Positions 10,654 through 20,352 of a DNA stretch of 64,000 nt are shown here, in pieces. The notes under the pieces were generated by a model. That model worked only from the letters and a program-made list of their open reading frames with translations. It was not told the DNA's origin and ran no database searches. Every line of letters begins with the position of its first letter. Position 1 is the stretch's first letter. The stretch comes from Adiantum capillus-veneris. Its lineage: Eukaryota; Streptophyta; Polypodiopsida; Polypodiales; Pteridaceae. The stretch covers positions 16,240,912 through 16,304,911 of the forward strand of contig CM043965.1 of NCBI GenBank assembly GCA_014529385.2, given 5' to 3'. A program made the position numbers and the translations under genes.

Positions 10654-11531
10654 CCAATAAAAAGAGATGAGATGTCAGTACGGCCAATGATGGGAGCAAG
10701 AGCATTTGCAAAAAGGGGCATTGATTTTGTGGGACCTATCTCACCCCCTGAATATCGCACCCATACCCAATATATCATTGTGGCTACGGACTATCTCACA
10801 AAATGGGTCGAAGCCAAGGCAACACAAAAAGCAGATGCCCGCACCACTGCACAATTTTTGTATGAGAATGTTTTTGTACGATACGGGTTACCAATAGAAA
10901 CTGTCAGTGACCATGGGACACATTTTCTCAATGAAGTCATTCAATATCTGCTAGAGGAATTCATGGTCATACATAGGAAATCTGCTCCATACCATCCACA
11001 GGCCAATAGACAAGCTAAGGCCACAAATAAAACACTATGCATGGTTCTCACTAAAATAGTGTCAGAATCAAGAACAGATTGGGATCAGCATCTACACTCA
11101 ACACTATGGGCATACAGGGTAGCTTACAAAACATCGATAGGAACAACACCGTACAATATGGTGTTTCTCCTAAATGCTATACTACCCATAGAGTTTTTAA
11201 TTCCAACTCTACGAGTAGCAAAACGCTTAGAATGGACAGGGCATGAGTTCTCTTCAAGAATAGATGATCTTGAAAAGCTAGATGAACTACGCATGAGAGC
11301 TGTAGCTTCAATCTATGCTAAAAAGAGAAGACAAAAAGAATTCTTTGATAAACATGTGCGCACTAAAGAGTTCAAAACAGGTGATTACGTACTTGTTTAT
11401 ACTTTGAAGCAACATGCCAAGAAACTTAAAAAGCGACGGATGGGACCATTTGTGATTAGTGATCCATCACAAAGTGGAGCTGTCAAGCTTGCTACATTAG
11501 CAGGTGAAGAAATGCCAAACTGGATTAGTGG

Positions 11532-12062
11532 ATGTCGATGAAGAAATATCATCTACCACTCACACAGGAGGTGCTCCAACAAATGCATCAGGGAAAAAAA
11601 CGAATGAAGGAAAAACAACGAGTACGAGAGGAAGCGCAAGCAGAAGCAAAAGAACGCATTGCAAAACGACGCCTTCTGCGACAACAACAACAAAGTGGAG
11701 CACCAATGCGGATCAATGCCATTCGACTGACGAAGTTAGATGAAGACACAGTGGAGCCAATAATTGCGGTCAAAGTGGGCAATAATCAAGTTAAATCGAC
11801 ATCATTGCTTGATTCTGGAGCTCAAGCAAATTTGATCTCTTACGGATTATACCAACAGCTCAAATCCACAGGTCAACTTCATCCTACTCCTCAAGTGCTA
11901 CAAAGTAGTACATCACACCCGTTGAAAACATTGGGATGGACTATATTGCATGTACAGATACATCAATCTATTTACCCACACAAATTCTATGTGGTGGAGG
12001 ATGAAAGCACACAACACCCAATGATGTTGGGACAACCGTGGCAAAAAGAGTACAATGAGTAG
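11532..12062 (+). CDS. E1 second retropepsin-like domain after integrase
   Basis: The frame overlaps the integrase end by 10 bases and continues its C-terminal motif (KKYH.PLT), so a one-base frameshift probably separates a former fusion. About 65 residues of Lys/Arg/Gln-rich coiled-coil-like sequence follow. A retropepsin-like domain comes next: LLDSGAQANLIS near 11805-11840 with Asp at 11811, a central strand region, and MMLGQPWQ near 12021. The stop at 12060 falls just before a tail typical of such domains. Both the DSGA loop and the hydrophobic-Leu-Gly loop needed for the fold are present. E1 already has a protease before RT, so this is a second one. Function is unknown: an active second enzyme, a structural domain, or a captured gag-protease piece. 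Confidence 0.75.
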   Translation: MSMKKYHLPLTQEVLQQMHQGKKRMKEKQRVREEAQAEAKERIAKRRLLRQQQQSGAPMRINAIRLTKLDEDTVEPIIAVKVGNNQVKSTSLLDSGAQANLISYGLYQQLKSTGQLHPTPQVLQSSTSHPLKTLGWTILHVQIHQSIYPHKFYVVEDESTQHPMMLGQPWQKEYNE

Positions 12063-12067
12063 ATAGA

Positions 12068-12775
12068 TTGGAATGCAAATCAGTCAAAATTCAGTATGCA
12101 CATGAACAACAGGTGATAGCCTTTGCTCAGCAATACCAGAATAATCAGCTGCAAGCCATGCACTCACTAGAAAAAGAGCCAAAAGCAAAAATGCCACCAA
12201 AGAACAACATGATACCCGAGACCAACAATCAGGTAAAGTCCATCCATGCTAATTACAGACATACGAAGTCACTGGCCGCAATGCAAATTTCTAGGTTACC
12301 AAAACAACAGAAGCAAGTATGGATGCGGAAGGATAGAAATGACATGGCAGACAAACAACAATGAAATAAAAGAATTCTAATGAAGCAGATAGTTCAACCA
12401 AAAACCAAGGGCATAAAACAAATATGGATCCCAAAGAAAATGCTCATCCATAACCCAAATGTCACTCGCATTTGGATACCAAAACAAAAGCAAAAGAAAC
12501 TCCCTTTAGTACAAGCAACATTGGAAGGCAGACAGCTGCATTTGAAAAAGGAAAACCGACTTATGTGGATGCCAATCAACAACAAACCAGTGGCAACCAA
12601 GGAAGTACCAAAACATCTACAAAAATGAGCAAAAATAAAATACCAATGGAAAGCAAAGGCAATACGGCCCATAGCCATTCCAGCCAAGCCAATCCTCTCC
12701 ATAGAAACAACTACGGCTCTATCAACAATGTCGGCAAAGCAATTGCCTTTTCCAAAAAAGACAATTAAACAAAGA
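12068..12775 (+). pseudogene. E1 Lys/Gln-rich tail with repeated W-x-P motifs
   Basis: Downstream of the second protease-like domain, frames 12068-12364, 12380-12628 and 12472-12768 read a basic Gln/Lys-rich sequence. Short motifs recur at uneven spacing: QVWMRK, QIWIPKK, RIWIPKQ and LMWMPI. It looks like a decayed linker or nucleic-acid-binding tail of the preceding ORF, with frame changes. I do not recognise a domain. Confidence 0.4.
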
Positions 12776-13005
12776 GCAGGAGACCTACAGCTGTTACTTG
12801 CAAAGAAAATAGGAAACCTCGACGGCGAATGCCAATAAGCATCTTGCTTATTCCCTTCTCTTGCACAACATTAATTTTTCCATGCATTGACCGAGTATGC
12901 ATAAAATAGGGCCACATTAATCGGCCAAGCATTAGCACAACTTTTTCAACCTATGCACGGCACATAGTCCGAGGCGATACCTTGTCGTCTGGGAGGACTC
13001 CGGCT

Positions 13006-13019
13006 AGGAGGGGGGGAGG
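13006..13019 (+). other. Internal polypurine run in E1
   Basis: AGGAGGGGGGGAGG-like sequence interrupts the non-coding block. It resembles a polypurine tract and lies 180 bp before a TATA-like box, the same layout as a tract plus U3. It may be a central primer site or the scar of an older LTR. Confidence 0.35.
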
Positions 13020-13197
13020 CATTCTCAAATGCGGAACCAATAGCAGAAAGAGCAAAAAAGGGCATGATTTTTGACTATTCTAAGGGTCGTTGTTTGATTG
13101 CGAAATTTTCTAGACTAACCCAAGTACATATGCCCTTATACAGCATGTATCTATAGGTATATGGGACCAAACGCCAAATCAAGCCCCTAGTGGTGTG

Positions 13198-13205
13198 TAT
13201 ATAAG
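13198..13205 (+). promoter_or_regulatory. TATA-like box inside E1
   Basis: TATATAAG occurs in a GTGTG context and is a good plant TATA match. It could drive a separate RNA for the 3' ORFs starting at 15852, but no other promoter signal is clear. Confidence 0.3.
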
Positions 13206-14603
13206 TAGAAATAGCCATTTTTCAGGCAAAATATTTGGAAAACGGAGAAATCCGGCCATAAAAATTGCATGTGAGTGTACATAGTGTTTTGCGGTGTTGT
13301 TTTTGAGTTATTGTGATTTTTGGGAATTTATGGGGTTCATTTTGCTATTTTCCTTTTAATTTTACTAATTATCGATAGAAAAACATCAAAAATACAAAAA
13401 GAAGGTAAAATATGGTCGTAATGAAAAATAGAAAATATGGGAATGATCAGCAACTATAGGCCAACCTATGGTATGATGGAGGTGCAATTGATGATGTAGC
13501 TAGAAGCGTGTTTTGGCCTGAGTTTGACCGAAACGTCAAATTTCTCGAAAACTGGGCAAACGGAGTCCAAATCAGGAACTTTTCGAGTCTAAACCGCATT
13601 TCGCGAGAAGATGGGAGCACATGTCAAATTTCATCAAGAGTAGTCCAGGGACCCCCAATATAAGAAATTTTCACTCCATTTAAAGCTCATTTCTACTATT
13701 CACAGTTGACAGAGACCTCCAGCCACCTAGAGCGCTCCGACCTTCGACGACTTTGTATGACACGCACGGGATACTAGAAAGCGCCGGATATGAGAGGTGA
13801 GCTCACTACCATGCACTCTTGGTGTTCATTGTTTACTTTGTCGCGAAAAACTCTCAGAAACAGCAGTAGGGCAATACGGGAAGAGAGAGAAAAGTAGCCA
13901 TAACTCGACAACCACTAACCTGGTAGCTACAAGACTTGTCAGGAAGTTAACCCTAGAGTAGAAGAACATGTCTATGACCCCAAATGCCAGATTAGGTCAG
14001 CTGGAAAAACCCTAATTTCTCAGGCCTCCTATAAACCGATCCGGAAAAAAGTTGTCAGAACGGAGTGAAATTTCACAAGGAGATACCTTTTAGCATAGCC
14101 TGAGGGCTTGTGAAGTTTCTCCAAATTCCGATCACAAAAAAATGGCCTTAATACAAGAAACGGCTTCGAGCTTGCAAAGTGTCATTTGGTTCATACGGGC
14201 AAACGAAGCGACCGATTGCCCCGAAACTTCACGAGCACAATCGGCATACCACCAACCATCTGAGCTTAAGGCCAAAAGTGCAAAAAAGCGGCTATCTATC
14301 ATCTCCAATCAAAAAGACGCTTTAAGAGCGTCAAATCACCAAAAGGGGTGTTGGAGAACCCAAATGCGGCAACAACCACACGAAAAGGTTCTTACTCACT
14401 TCCCCAAGCTAGGAAATTGATATTCAGCAGGAATAATGGTGGGAAGATGGCTCAAGGACCAAGCAACAACTTCGAGGACTGAAAAGGCAAGGGGAAGTTT
14501 CTATGCTCAAGTAATGACTTTTAAAGTTGAAATCAAGTATTTAGGGCTTAGGGCACAATCACCATGCAAGTCACGATTCAAAAAATCACATTTTTGCAAC
14601 AGT

Positions 14604-14627
14604 AGTCTTTATATGCGTATAAAGACT
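14604..14627 (+). repeat. E1 palindrome copy 5
   Basis: AGTC/GACT arms enclose TTATATGCGTATAA, with one mismatch at the centre. It opens the 3' array. Confidence 0.8.
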
Positions 14628-14889
14628 CACTGCCAATTTCACAAGGAGTTCATCACAAACTGATGTATATTGCCATAGTACATACTCTAAGCATAGGACC
14701 TACCAAGTTTGACTGGGTTTGGAGCTAGTTGGAGCATCTAATGCCAAAAAAACGCAAGGTTTAGGCCTAAACTCAAACTATAACTGAAACACTAACAAAC
14801 TTGCTCCAAATCCAACCAAACTTGATCCAGGCACTATACAATGCATCAGCAGCAAAACACATTGAAAACAGTAAAAAAAATCCAGATGT

Positions 14890-14913
14890 AGTCTTTATAC
14901 GCGTATAATGACT
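14890..14913 (+). repeat. E1 palindrome copy 6
   Basis: The left arm is AGTCTTTATACG; the right arm CGTATAATGACT has one mismatch. Its centre is 286 bp from copy 5. Confidence 0.82.
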
Positions 14914-15162
14914 TCATCTTCTTCTGGAGGTCAAACTCATCATTTTTTGTTTTCATCTTATCCAATATCATGAATACATGCCAAATATCCAATTTGGACT
15001 AATTTGAACAAGTTTATGACTAGTGGGATCAAAAAGAGTGAAAAAAGAATGCCAAAAACCCCAGCCTCAGTGACAAACCTCAAAAGTCAAATTGGAATGA
15101 TCAAAGGGCTAACCATGCCATGGGGACCTCACAGATCAAGTTCAGCCTCATTTTGACCATCT

Positions 15163-15186
15163 AGACTTTATACGCGTATAAAGACT
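15163..15186 (+). repeat. E1 palindrome copy 7
   Basis: The 18-bp core is perfect. The outer arms are mixed (AGAC on the left, GACT on the right), an intermediate between the two arm types. Its centre is 273 bp from copy 6. Confidence 0.85.
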
Positions 15187-15448
15187 ACAGAGGCAAAATT
15201 GAAGGAGTTGTTAACCATTTTCACATTTCAGGGTTGTAACACAACTGTTATAGCTCAGAACCCAAGTTCTACCACATTCAATAGCCTCATGACCACTCAA
15301 ACCCCAATCACAAGGGTCAACACACTAGATCTCAAATTCATGGTTTAAAGCAGCTGATGTCTAACCCAAATCAGGTTTTGGTGCAAAGGGAGTGTAAGCC
15401 TAGCCAAAGTCTATCCATGGTATCAAATTAGATGAAATTTGCCAACTT

Positions 15449-15472
15449 AGACTTTATACGCGTATAATGTCT
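15449..15472 (+). repeat. E1 palindrome copy 8
   Basis: AGACTTTATACG and CGTATAATGTCT are the same arms as copy 1 in the leader. Its centre is 286 bp from copy 7. Confidence 0.85.
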
Positions 15473-15732
15473 CTCAGGCCAAATTTGACATCCAATCTCA
15501 AGCTTCACTTATCCCAAGCCTTTGCTCCTATCTCAGAGGAATTCCCACCAAGTTTCATCCTCAGAAATCCTCTTAGTGATTGTCATTCAATAGAAAGCCC
15601 ACAAAAATCCTGAAATCAGAAAAAGGGTCAAAACTTGTTCAAATGACATCCAAATTGGAATCCAGGCCTATACATGTGACCTACCAGCCAAGGGCTATGC
15701 ACACATTCAAAATCACCACCATCTGTTCACAT

Positions 15733-15756
15733 AGACTTTATACGCGTATAAAGTCT
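15733..15756 (+). repeat. E1 palindrome copy 9 (perfect, alternate arms)
   Basis: AGACTTTATACG is followed by its exact reverse complement. Against copies 3 and 4 the outer arms have changed on both sides in a matching way. Its centre is 284 bp from copy 8 and about 100 bp before the 3' ORFs. Confidence 0.9.
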
Positions 15757-15851
15757 CATTGCACTATTCTGAGCATGATTTGCACTTTTTACAACATGCA
15801 TAGCACCCCTAGGCCCTAAATAGCTTGTGTTTCAATTTTGAAGTTATATGG

Positions 15852-16475
15852 ATGCAAGAAGCTGATATTATGCCAGATTTTAACAGGCTCACTAACTTTG
15901 ACATTCTGAGTACACCAGGATCAATGGAGTCAAGCCGATCACCGGCAAAAAAGAAAAGGATGTCCCTGAAGGACATCATTGCAAAGACCAAGCCGTACAC
16001 CATACCTCGTGAATCACTAAAGCCTGCAAAAGCATGGATAGATGACGGAACACTTGAGGATGAAGGGATCTCAATATACCAAGGCACTTTCAGAGATCCT
16101 CAAGGGAACACAGTTGATATCCCTATGAACCCAAGAGAAATCGTTGATTATGCAAACAAAGAAGCTCTGCTAACTCAGCTGGAAAGGGCAGACTTGCACA
16201 ATTTCTTCACTGCGGAGCCAGCAGGTGTGGATCTACAAAGAGTTTATGAGCTCACAAGCACAATTCAGAAGGATGGCAAGGCTGTGATCACCGACTTGGA
16301 CAACCAAAAAGTCGAGGTGATGATTACACCACAGGTGATAGCAAATTCCCTAAGTATGGGCAATGAAGGGAATTCTGTCAGGGAAAGAAGAGAAACTTTA
16401 GAAGTTTATCACCAAAAGAAGAAGCCAAATCAGACCTGGGAAGACATGGTGGACCCAAGAGCAGCCAGAATCTAA
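15852..16475 (+). pseudogene. E1 post-pol ORF, part A
   Basis: This is an open frame from ATG 15852 to TAA 16473. It encodes about 207 residues with a Lys-rich patch (SPAKKKRMSLKD, about residues 27-38) and then a globular-looking alpha/beta region. The adjoining frame at 16477 continues the same protein after a frameshift near 16465. The position after integrase is where Athila-type elements carry their env-like ORF. I see no signal peptide and no membrane segment in this part, so an envelope role is not supported. Confidence 0.55.
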
Positions 16476-16476
16476 G

Positions 16477-17916
16477 TTGTACAATCAGTATTTCCATTTA
16501 TGCAGCAAAAGACCTCAGAAATATACGGCACCACCACATGCCGTTGCCACGACAGTGACATGGGCCATCCGAAGCAATGTACCTAAAGCGGTAAACTATG
16601 CACAGTATTTGCATGAACAAATAGTACACATGGGGACAGAGAAGCCAAGATACATCGGTGGGGGAGAGGTCTTAACCAAGATAGCATACGAAGCAATTGG
16701 AGCCAGAGGAAAATGGCCTGCACCCCCATCACAGAATGAGTTGCTGAGAGAGGAGGAGGATGTAGAGGAAGAGCCACCTGTAGCACCACCCATTCAAATT
16801 GCGACTAGATTCCAAAAGAGATTAGAAACAGTACATGAAGAGGAAGCGGAACAACCTCTGCGAAAGAAAGGCAAAGCAATTATGACCAAGGAGCCAAAGC
16901 CCAAGGAGACCACTAGCCAAAAAGCGGAAAGGATAGAACGACTAATTGACCAATTTAGAGCCGAAAGAGCCTTGAAGGGAGATTTTGAAGAATACTGGGT
17001 GCCAGATCTAGCAAGAGTCGGGGGCAGCTCATCTCGACCACTCGAAGATCAATTTGATCATTATATTAAAGCATATGAAGAGTCGGAAAGAGTGATAGAG
17101 CAACAATCTCTAGAGCCTTTCACTTCAGATGAAGTGGAGGACATAAAGAAGAGATTGAAGGAAATACCTTCTGAAGCAAAAGATGCCCAAGAAGAAAAGA
17201 AGGAAAGTGGGAAATCACCCTCTCCAAGGCCACTCTCTCCTTTACCCAGCCCTCAACCTTCAATCACCCCTCCAAAGAGCTCACCAAAAGAGAAGGGAGA
17301 GGTGCAGACACCACCAAAGGATAAGGAGGAAGAAGACAGATGCACTTTTCAAGACCTACTCAATGTAGGCTATTCAGAAGAAGAAGCGGCCGAGGTAGTG
17401 TACGGAGTGCCACACCCACCATGGAAGGAAAAGACTGAAGAAAAGCTGCCAGCGCAAGCTACGGAAAGAGCACATGGGGATAGAAAAGCACGAGAAGAAT
17501 CTCAAGAGAAACAAGAGCAACCTGAAGCATTGAGAATGGAACAGATTTCCCAACACTACATTTGGAAACCCTTGGAGCGCCCGTATAGGCCTCCTCCATC
17601 AGGGGTGATGTTGAGCATGGGGTACCAAGTTCCATTTTCCGGGCCAATTGATGGGCCTACTAGATAGAACATACTGCAAGATAATGAGAAAGATGTAAGA
17701 GATGCGCACCAACTTCTGGACATAATCAGGACGTGGTCTCTTACACTAGCTGAGGAAAACAGTATGCTCAGAACAAGAGAAGCGAACATGCAAGATGAAT
17801 ATGATCATCTCTTTAAAGACCTTCAAGATGCAAAACTAAGAGCAGATGATGCAGAGCATGAACTTGAAGATGTATCTAGAATTTTGAAAGAAGATGAGCG
17901 GAACGAGATGGACTAA
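16477..17916 (+). pseudogene. E1 post-pol ORF, part B
   Basis: The frame continues part A and is split by TAG at 17665-17667 before ending at TAA 17914. Its first 90 residues (VATTVTWAIRSNVPKAVNYAQY, then GGGEVLTKIAYEAIGA) recall the conserved domain of plant retrotransposon post-pol ORFs known from Athila-like elements; this is from memory and weak. A long Glu/Lys/Pro-rich, probably disordered region follows with SPRPLSPLPSPQP-like repeats (about 17220-17290). After the TAG the frame is a heptad-rich coiled coil (17690-17910). No transmembrane helix is seen. Confidence 0.5.
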
Positions 17917-17924
17917 CACTCTAG

Positions 17925-19343
17925 ATGGCAGAGGCCTCCAATGAGGTCCAAAGTGTCACATTTGAAAAAGAAAAGGTGGAAGATGAGTTAGAAGCCGCCA
18001 GAGATGAGATCATGGAGCTGAAAGCCAGATTGGAACTTCAAGACACAACAATCCAAAGGCTATGGGCAACTCCAAGGGCAGCGAGAGGCCGACTGGAAGA
18101 CAGCAGTAGAGAAGTGCAGGCCCTCGAAGAGCAAATCAAAGGACTACAACATTCTCTTAAGTTTGAGCAACGACAAAGGACTCTTTTAGCTTAAGATTTT
18201 GTAAGAGAAGAAGAGACGCTAAAAGACAACAACGAGCAATTAAGCCAACAACTCACGAAGCTTCAAGATGCAGCTACAGCTACTCAAAGGGAAGTAGATG
18301 TACAAAGACAGTTGCAAGAGCTCCAAGCAGGACCGAGCACGGGGGAGAGAGAGGTGAGTGCTCAGACAGAGCACATGCAAATACTAGAAGGGGCTGAAGA
18401 CCCTAAGCCTATTGAGGAAGAGATGCAGCAGAAAGAGGAAAAGGAACAGGCTCTAACAACTAAAGAGGAGGCCCGATTGCAACATCTGATAGAACAAACT
18501 ACAACGGAAGATCACAAAGCCGCCATAGAATGGGAAAAAAGAATTATTCACTCATTGGGTGCTCAAGGGATCGCCACATCAGTCTTAAGAGAAGAGTGGA
18601 TGCAGCCAACACTTCCATATCCTCTTTTAAAATACGAAGTCGGAGCAACCAAAAAGAGAATTCAAGCCGAAGGAACAGTAGCCATATACGAAGGAGATCT
18701 ACAAAGCAATGCAGATGTGAAAAGAATTGTAGATTCTCAACCCAAATGGAGAAAAGCCTGGCTCATCAAATATCCGGCATCTTTGAAGAATTTGGTGGAA
18801 GCACCTAAGGCTATACGGGATGATTGTGCCCCCTGCCCAGTGCCACGTGTCAGATCATGGGCCAATCATCTCAGATTATTGAGAACACACGCAACATGGC
18901 TAAATTACCCATCATTGCCACCACCTAGTGCAGGAGAGAGAATAAGTGCAACCTATATGGTGAAAACCCTAAAGGGAGCCATTAGGATATTCACTGGCTC
19001 TCCTGACCTAGCGTGCATCATGCTACGAAAAATATGCAAAACCTTACTGGCCTGTCTTGAAGTGTTCGCGCCCTCCAAAGCTACTGACTCAAGTCTACTA
19101 TCAACGGGTGACACATTCGCCAAGATGGTCTACGACCTCTCAAAGTAGCCATCACCTGAAGTGTTGCATCTACTCTATCAGAGAGTTATGTTTTTGCCGA
19201 GCTATCATATGCAGGCATTCGAAGAGGCGTTTTATACAGGATTTTTCACTTACTATAGCAAGATCTTCGGCCCTACTATCACTCTGGGGAATGTAAGATA
19301 TGAATCCTATCTCAAATTGATAAAGCCACCAGGCTTCCATTAG
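17925..19343 (+). pseudogene. E1 post-pol ORF, part C (coiled coil and C-terminal domain)
   Basis: The frame runs from ATG 17925 to TAG 19341 with internal stops at 18192 (TAA) and 19146 (TAG). Residues about 1-230 are strongly coiled-coil-like, rich in Glu, Leu, Gln and Lys heptads. A globular part follows (about 18560-19340) with Trp, Pro and Tyr-rich segments such as QPKWRKAWLIKYP and, near the end, FEEAFYTGFFTYYSKIFG. The coiled coil of part B continues here across the frame break, so parts A-C were probably one protein of roughly 1,150 residues. It stops 85 bp before the 3' LTR. The function is unknown; a structural or transport protein is as likely as an envelope. Confidence 0.5.
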
Positions 19344-19415
19344 CAGCGGGCATAAGAAGATGGCCCACGCGGCAAGTCAAGCAGACAAAGATCATGTCAG
19401 GGACGACCTGAACGT

Positions 19416-19427
19416 GGAAGGGGGGAG
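19416..19427 (+). other. Polypurine tract of E1
   Basis: GGAAGGGGGGAG directly precedes the 3' LTR and would prime plus-strand DNA synthesis. Confidence 0.9.
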
Positions 19428-19617
19428 TGTTGACCTACAAATCAACCACATCCGAAATCCCATTTTTCTTGTACTATTCACACGATGAGCTTAAATGTAA
19501 TTAATTCTTTAGGCTCCAGATAATTTTCGGAACATATGTCATTGTATTTGCTACTCAACAACACCCCTGATAGGAAGTAGAATTCATTTTGATGAGATAA
19601 CACCTCCAAGGCTGAGG

Positions 19618-19625
19618 TATAAAAG
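19618..19625 (+). promoter_or_regulatory. TATA box of the E1 3' LTR
   Basis: TATAAAAG matches 821-828 in the 5' LTR. In this copy it could drive read-out into the flanking copia remnant. Confidence 0.75.
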
Positions 19626-19988
19626 CCAATCTTTTGTAAACCTAAGGGGTCTTTTTAATCATTTTTGGGGGTTTATCTGAACGTACGGTGACTGCATACT
19701 GTGTGTGAGAGGGATAGAGGTCTTCTTCCCTTCCCCTTGCATGCTATGACTACTACATTGTGGAAGTGACTACGCCATCGTGTTAGCAACGGCGAGAGCT
19801 ACGCTTCAACACCAAGCTTGAGCGGTTTCAGTCTCTTCATGAAGAGCTCTTCCGTGAGCTTCCGAGTGCGTTCTCTCTCTATCCGTGTGTCTGTTTTGTG
19901 ATTGCTTTATGTCATTGCGTTCACGGCGAGTAGAACTACACTTTAGGACTAAACATTTCCAAATTCGACGACCTGTAAATTTCGGCCT

Positions 19989-20001
19989 GTCTTTATACGC
20001 G
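19989..20001 (+). other. Half-site of the E1 palindrome in the 3' LTR
   Basis: GTCTTTATACGCG is the same half-site as 1186-1198. Confidence 0.75.
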
Positions 20002-20347
20002 ATTTCTACACCATATGTTTACGGGTTGTGGATTAGGTTAGAAACTTCAGGGAAGTGTCCTCTAGGTGTGTAGAGTAGGATCCTTGAGTTTCATGACGAA
20101 TCGACAATGTTTGACCATGTTTTGGTGGATGGAAGTGTTGTAGGAAAGATTGTAGTTCAGTATGATTAGAGTGCTTTAGAATGATTTCCTTTGGTAGTGA
20201 TTGTCTAGAGAAGGTCGAATAGTTGAGTGACAATCAACTATATGTTTCCATGCGCCTGTGGATCAACTCCGTCCTAGGTTGACAACTTGTTGTTGGCTTG
20301 GTTCTCATTGTATTAGCGTCTGCGAGCAGTGTTTGTGCACCACAACA

Positions 20348-20352
20348 CAAGA
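20348..20352 (+). other. Target-site duplication, right copy (E1)
   Basis: CAAGA equals 626-630 and falls inside the copia RNase H coding sequence. Confidence 0.93.

Larger units (their letters stand above)
8359..11541 (+). pseudogene. pol: E1 pol: reverse transcriptase, RNase H, integrase
   Basis: A single frame holds RT, RNase H and integrase but is broken by stops at 8773 (TGA), 8959 (TAA), 10192 (TAG) and two TGAs near 10270 and 10318. RT shows VSPIVVVPKKNGK, SFLDGFSGYNQ, MPFGLTNAP and the catalytic YMDD near 9079. The native RNase H keeps HIDASAYAIGS (9510), the TTERE segment and LFTDHQAL. There is no archaeal-type second RNase H and no chromodomain. The integrase zinc-binding module occurs twice in tandem. 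In the core the first Asp (GIDFVGP, 10723) and second Asp (10909) remain, but the catalytic Glu is Lys at 11017-11019, so strand transfer should be dead. The first stop may be a CpG-decay product of an Arg codon. Confidence 0.93.
12776..15851 (+). other. Long non-coding block of E1 between pol and the 3' ORFs
   Basis: About 3 kb separates pol from the post-pol coding region. ORFs at 14142-14420, 14436-14663 and 15580-15819 lack family features and I treat them as chance. The first part holds a G-rich purine run (13006-13019) and a TATA-like box (13198-13205). From 14600 on there are five palindromes at about 285-bp spacing in diverged repeat-like sequence. Confidence 0.65.
631..20347 (+). mobile_element. 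E1: complete 19.7-kb Ty3/gypsy LTR retrotransposon
   Basis: Two LTRs of about 915 bp that begin TGTTGAC and end CAACA bound the element, and 5-bp CAAGA duplications lie at 626-630 and 20348-20352. A primer binding site follows the left LTR and a purine tract precedes the right one. The order is leader, ORF1, gag, protease, RT-RNase H-integrase, second protease-like ORF, long non-coding block, and a post-pol coiled-coil region. There is no chromodomain and no second RNase H. The Asp-tRNA-like primer site and the extra 3' coding region recall the Athila/Tat side of plant gypsy elements, but I do not assign a named family. Stops in gag, protease, pol and the 3' ORFs, plus a lost integrase Glu, make it non-functional in cis. 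It is inserted in a copia RNase H region. Confidence 0.95.
19428..20347 (+). repeat. E1 3' LTR
   Basis: This 920-bp copy of 631-1544 starts TGTTGACCTA and ends CACCACAACA. It has a small insertion (TTTTAATCA-like) near 19655 relative to the 5' LTR. It keeps the TATA box and the half palindrome. Confidence 0.95.

Noticed and set aside
15852-19343. Envelope glycoprotein in E1
   Set aside because: The position fits, but I find no signal peptide, membrane helix or cleavage site; coiled coils alone are not evidence.
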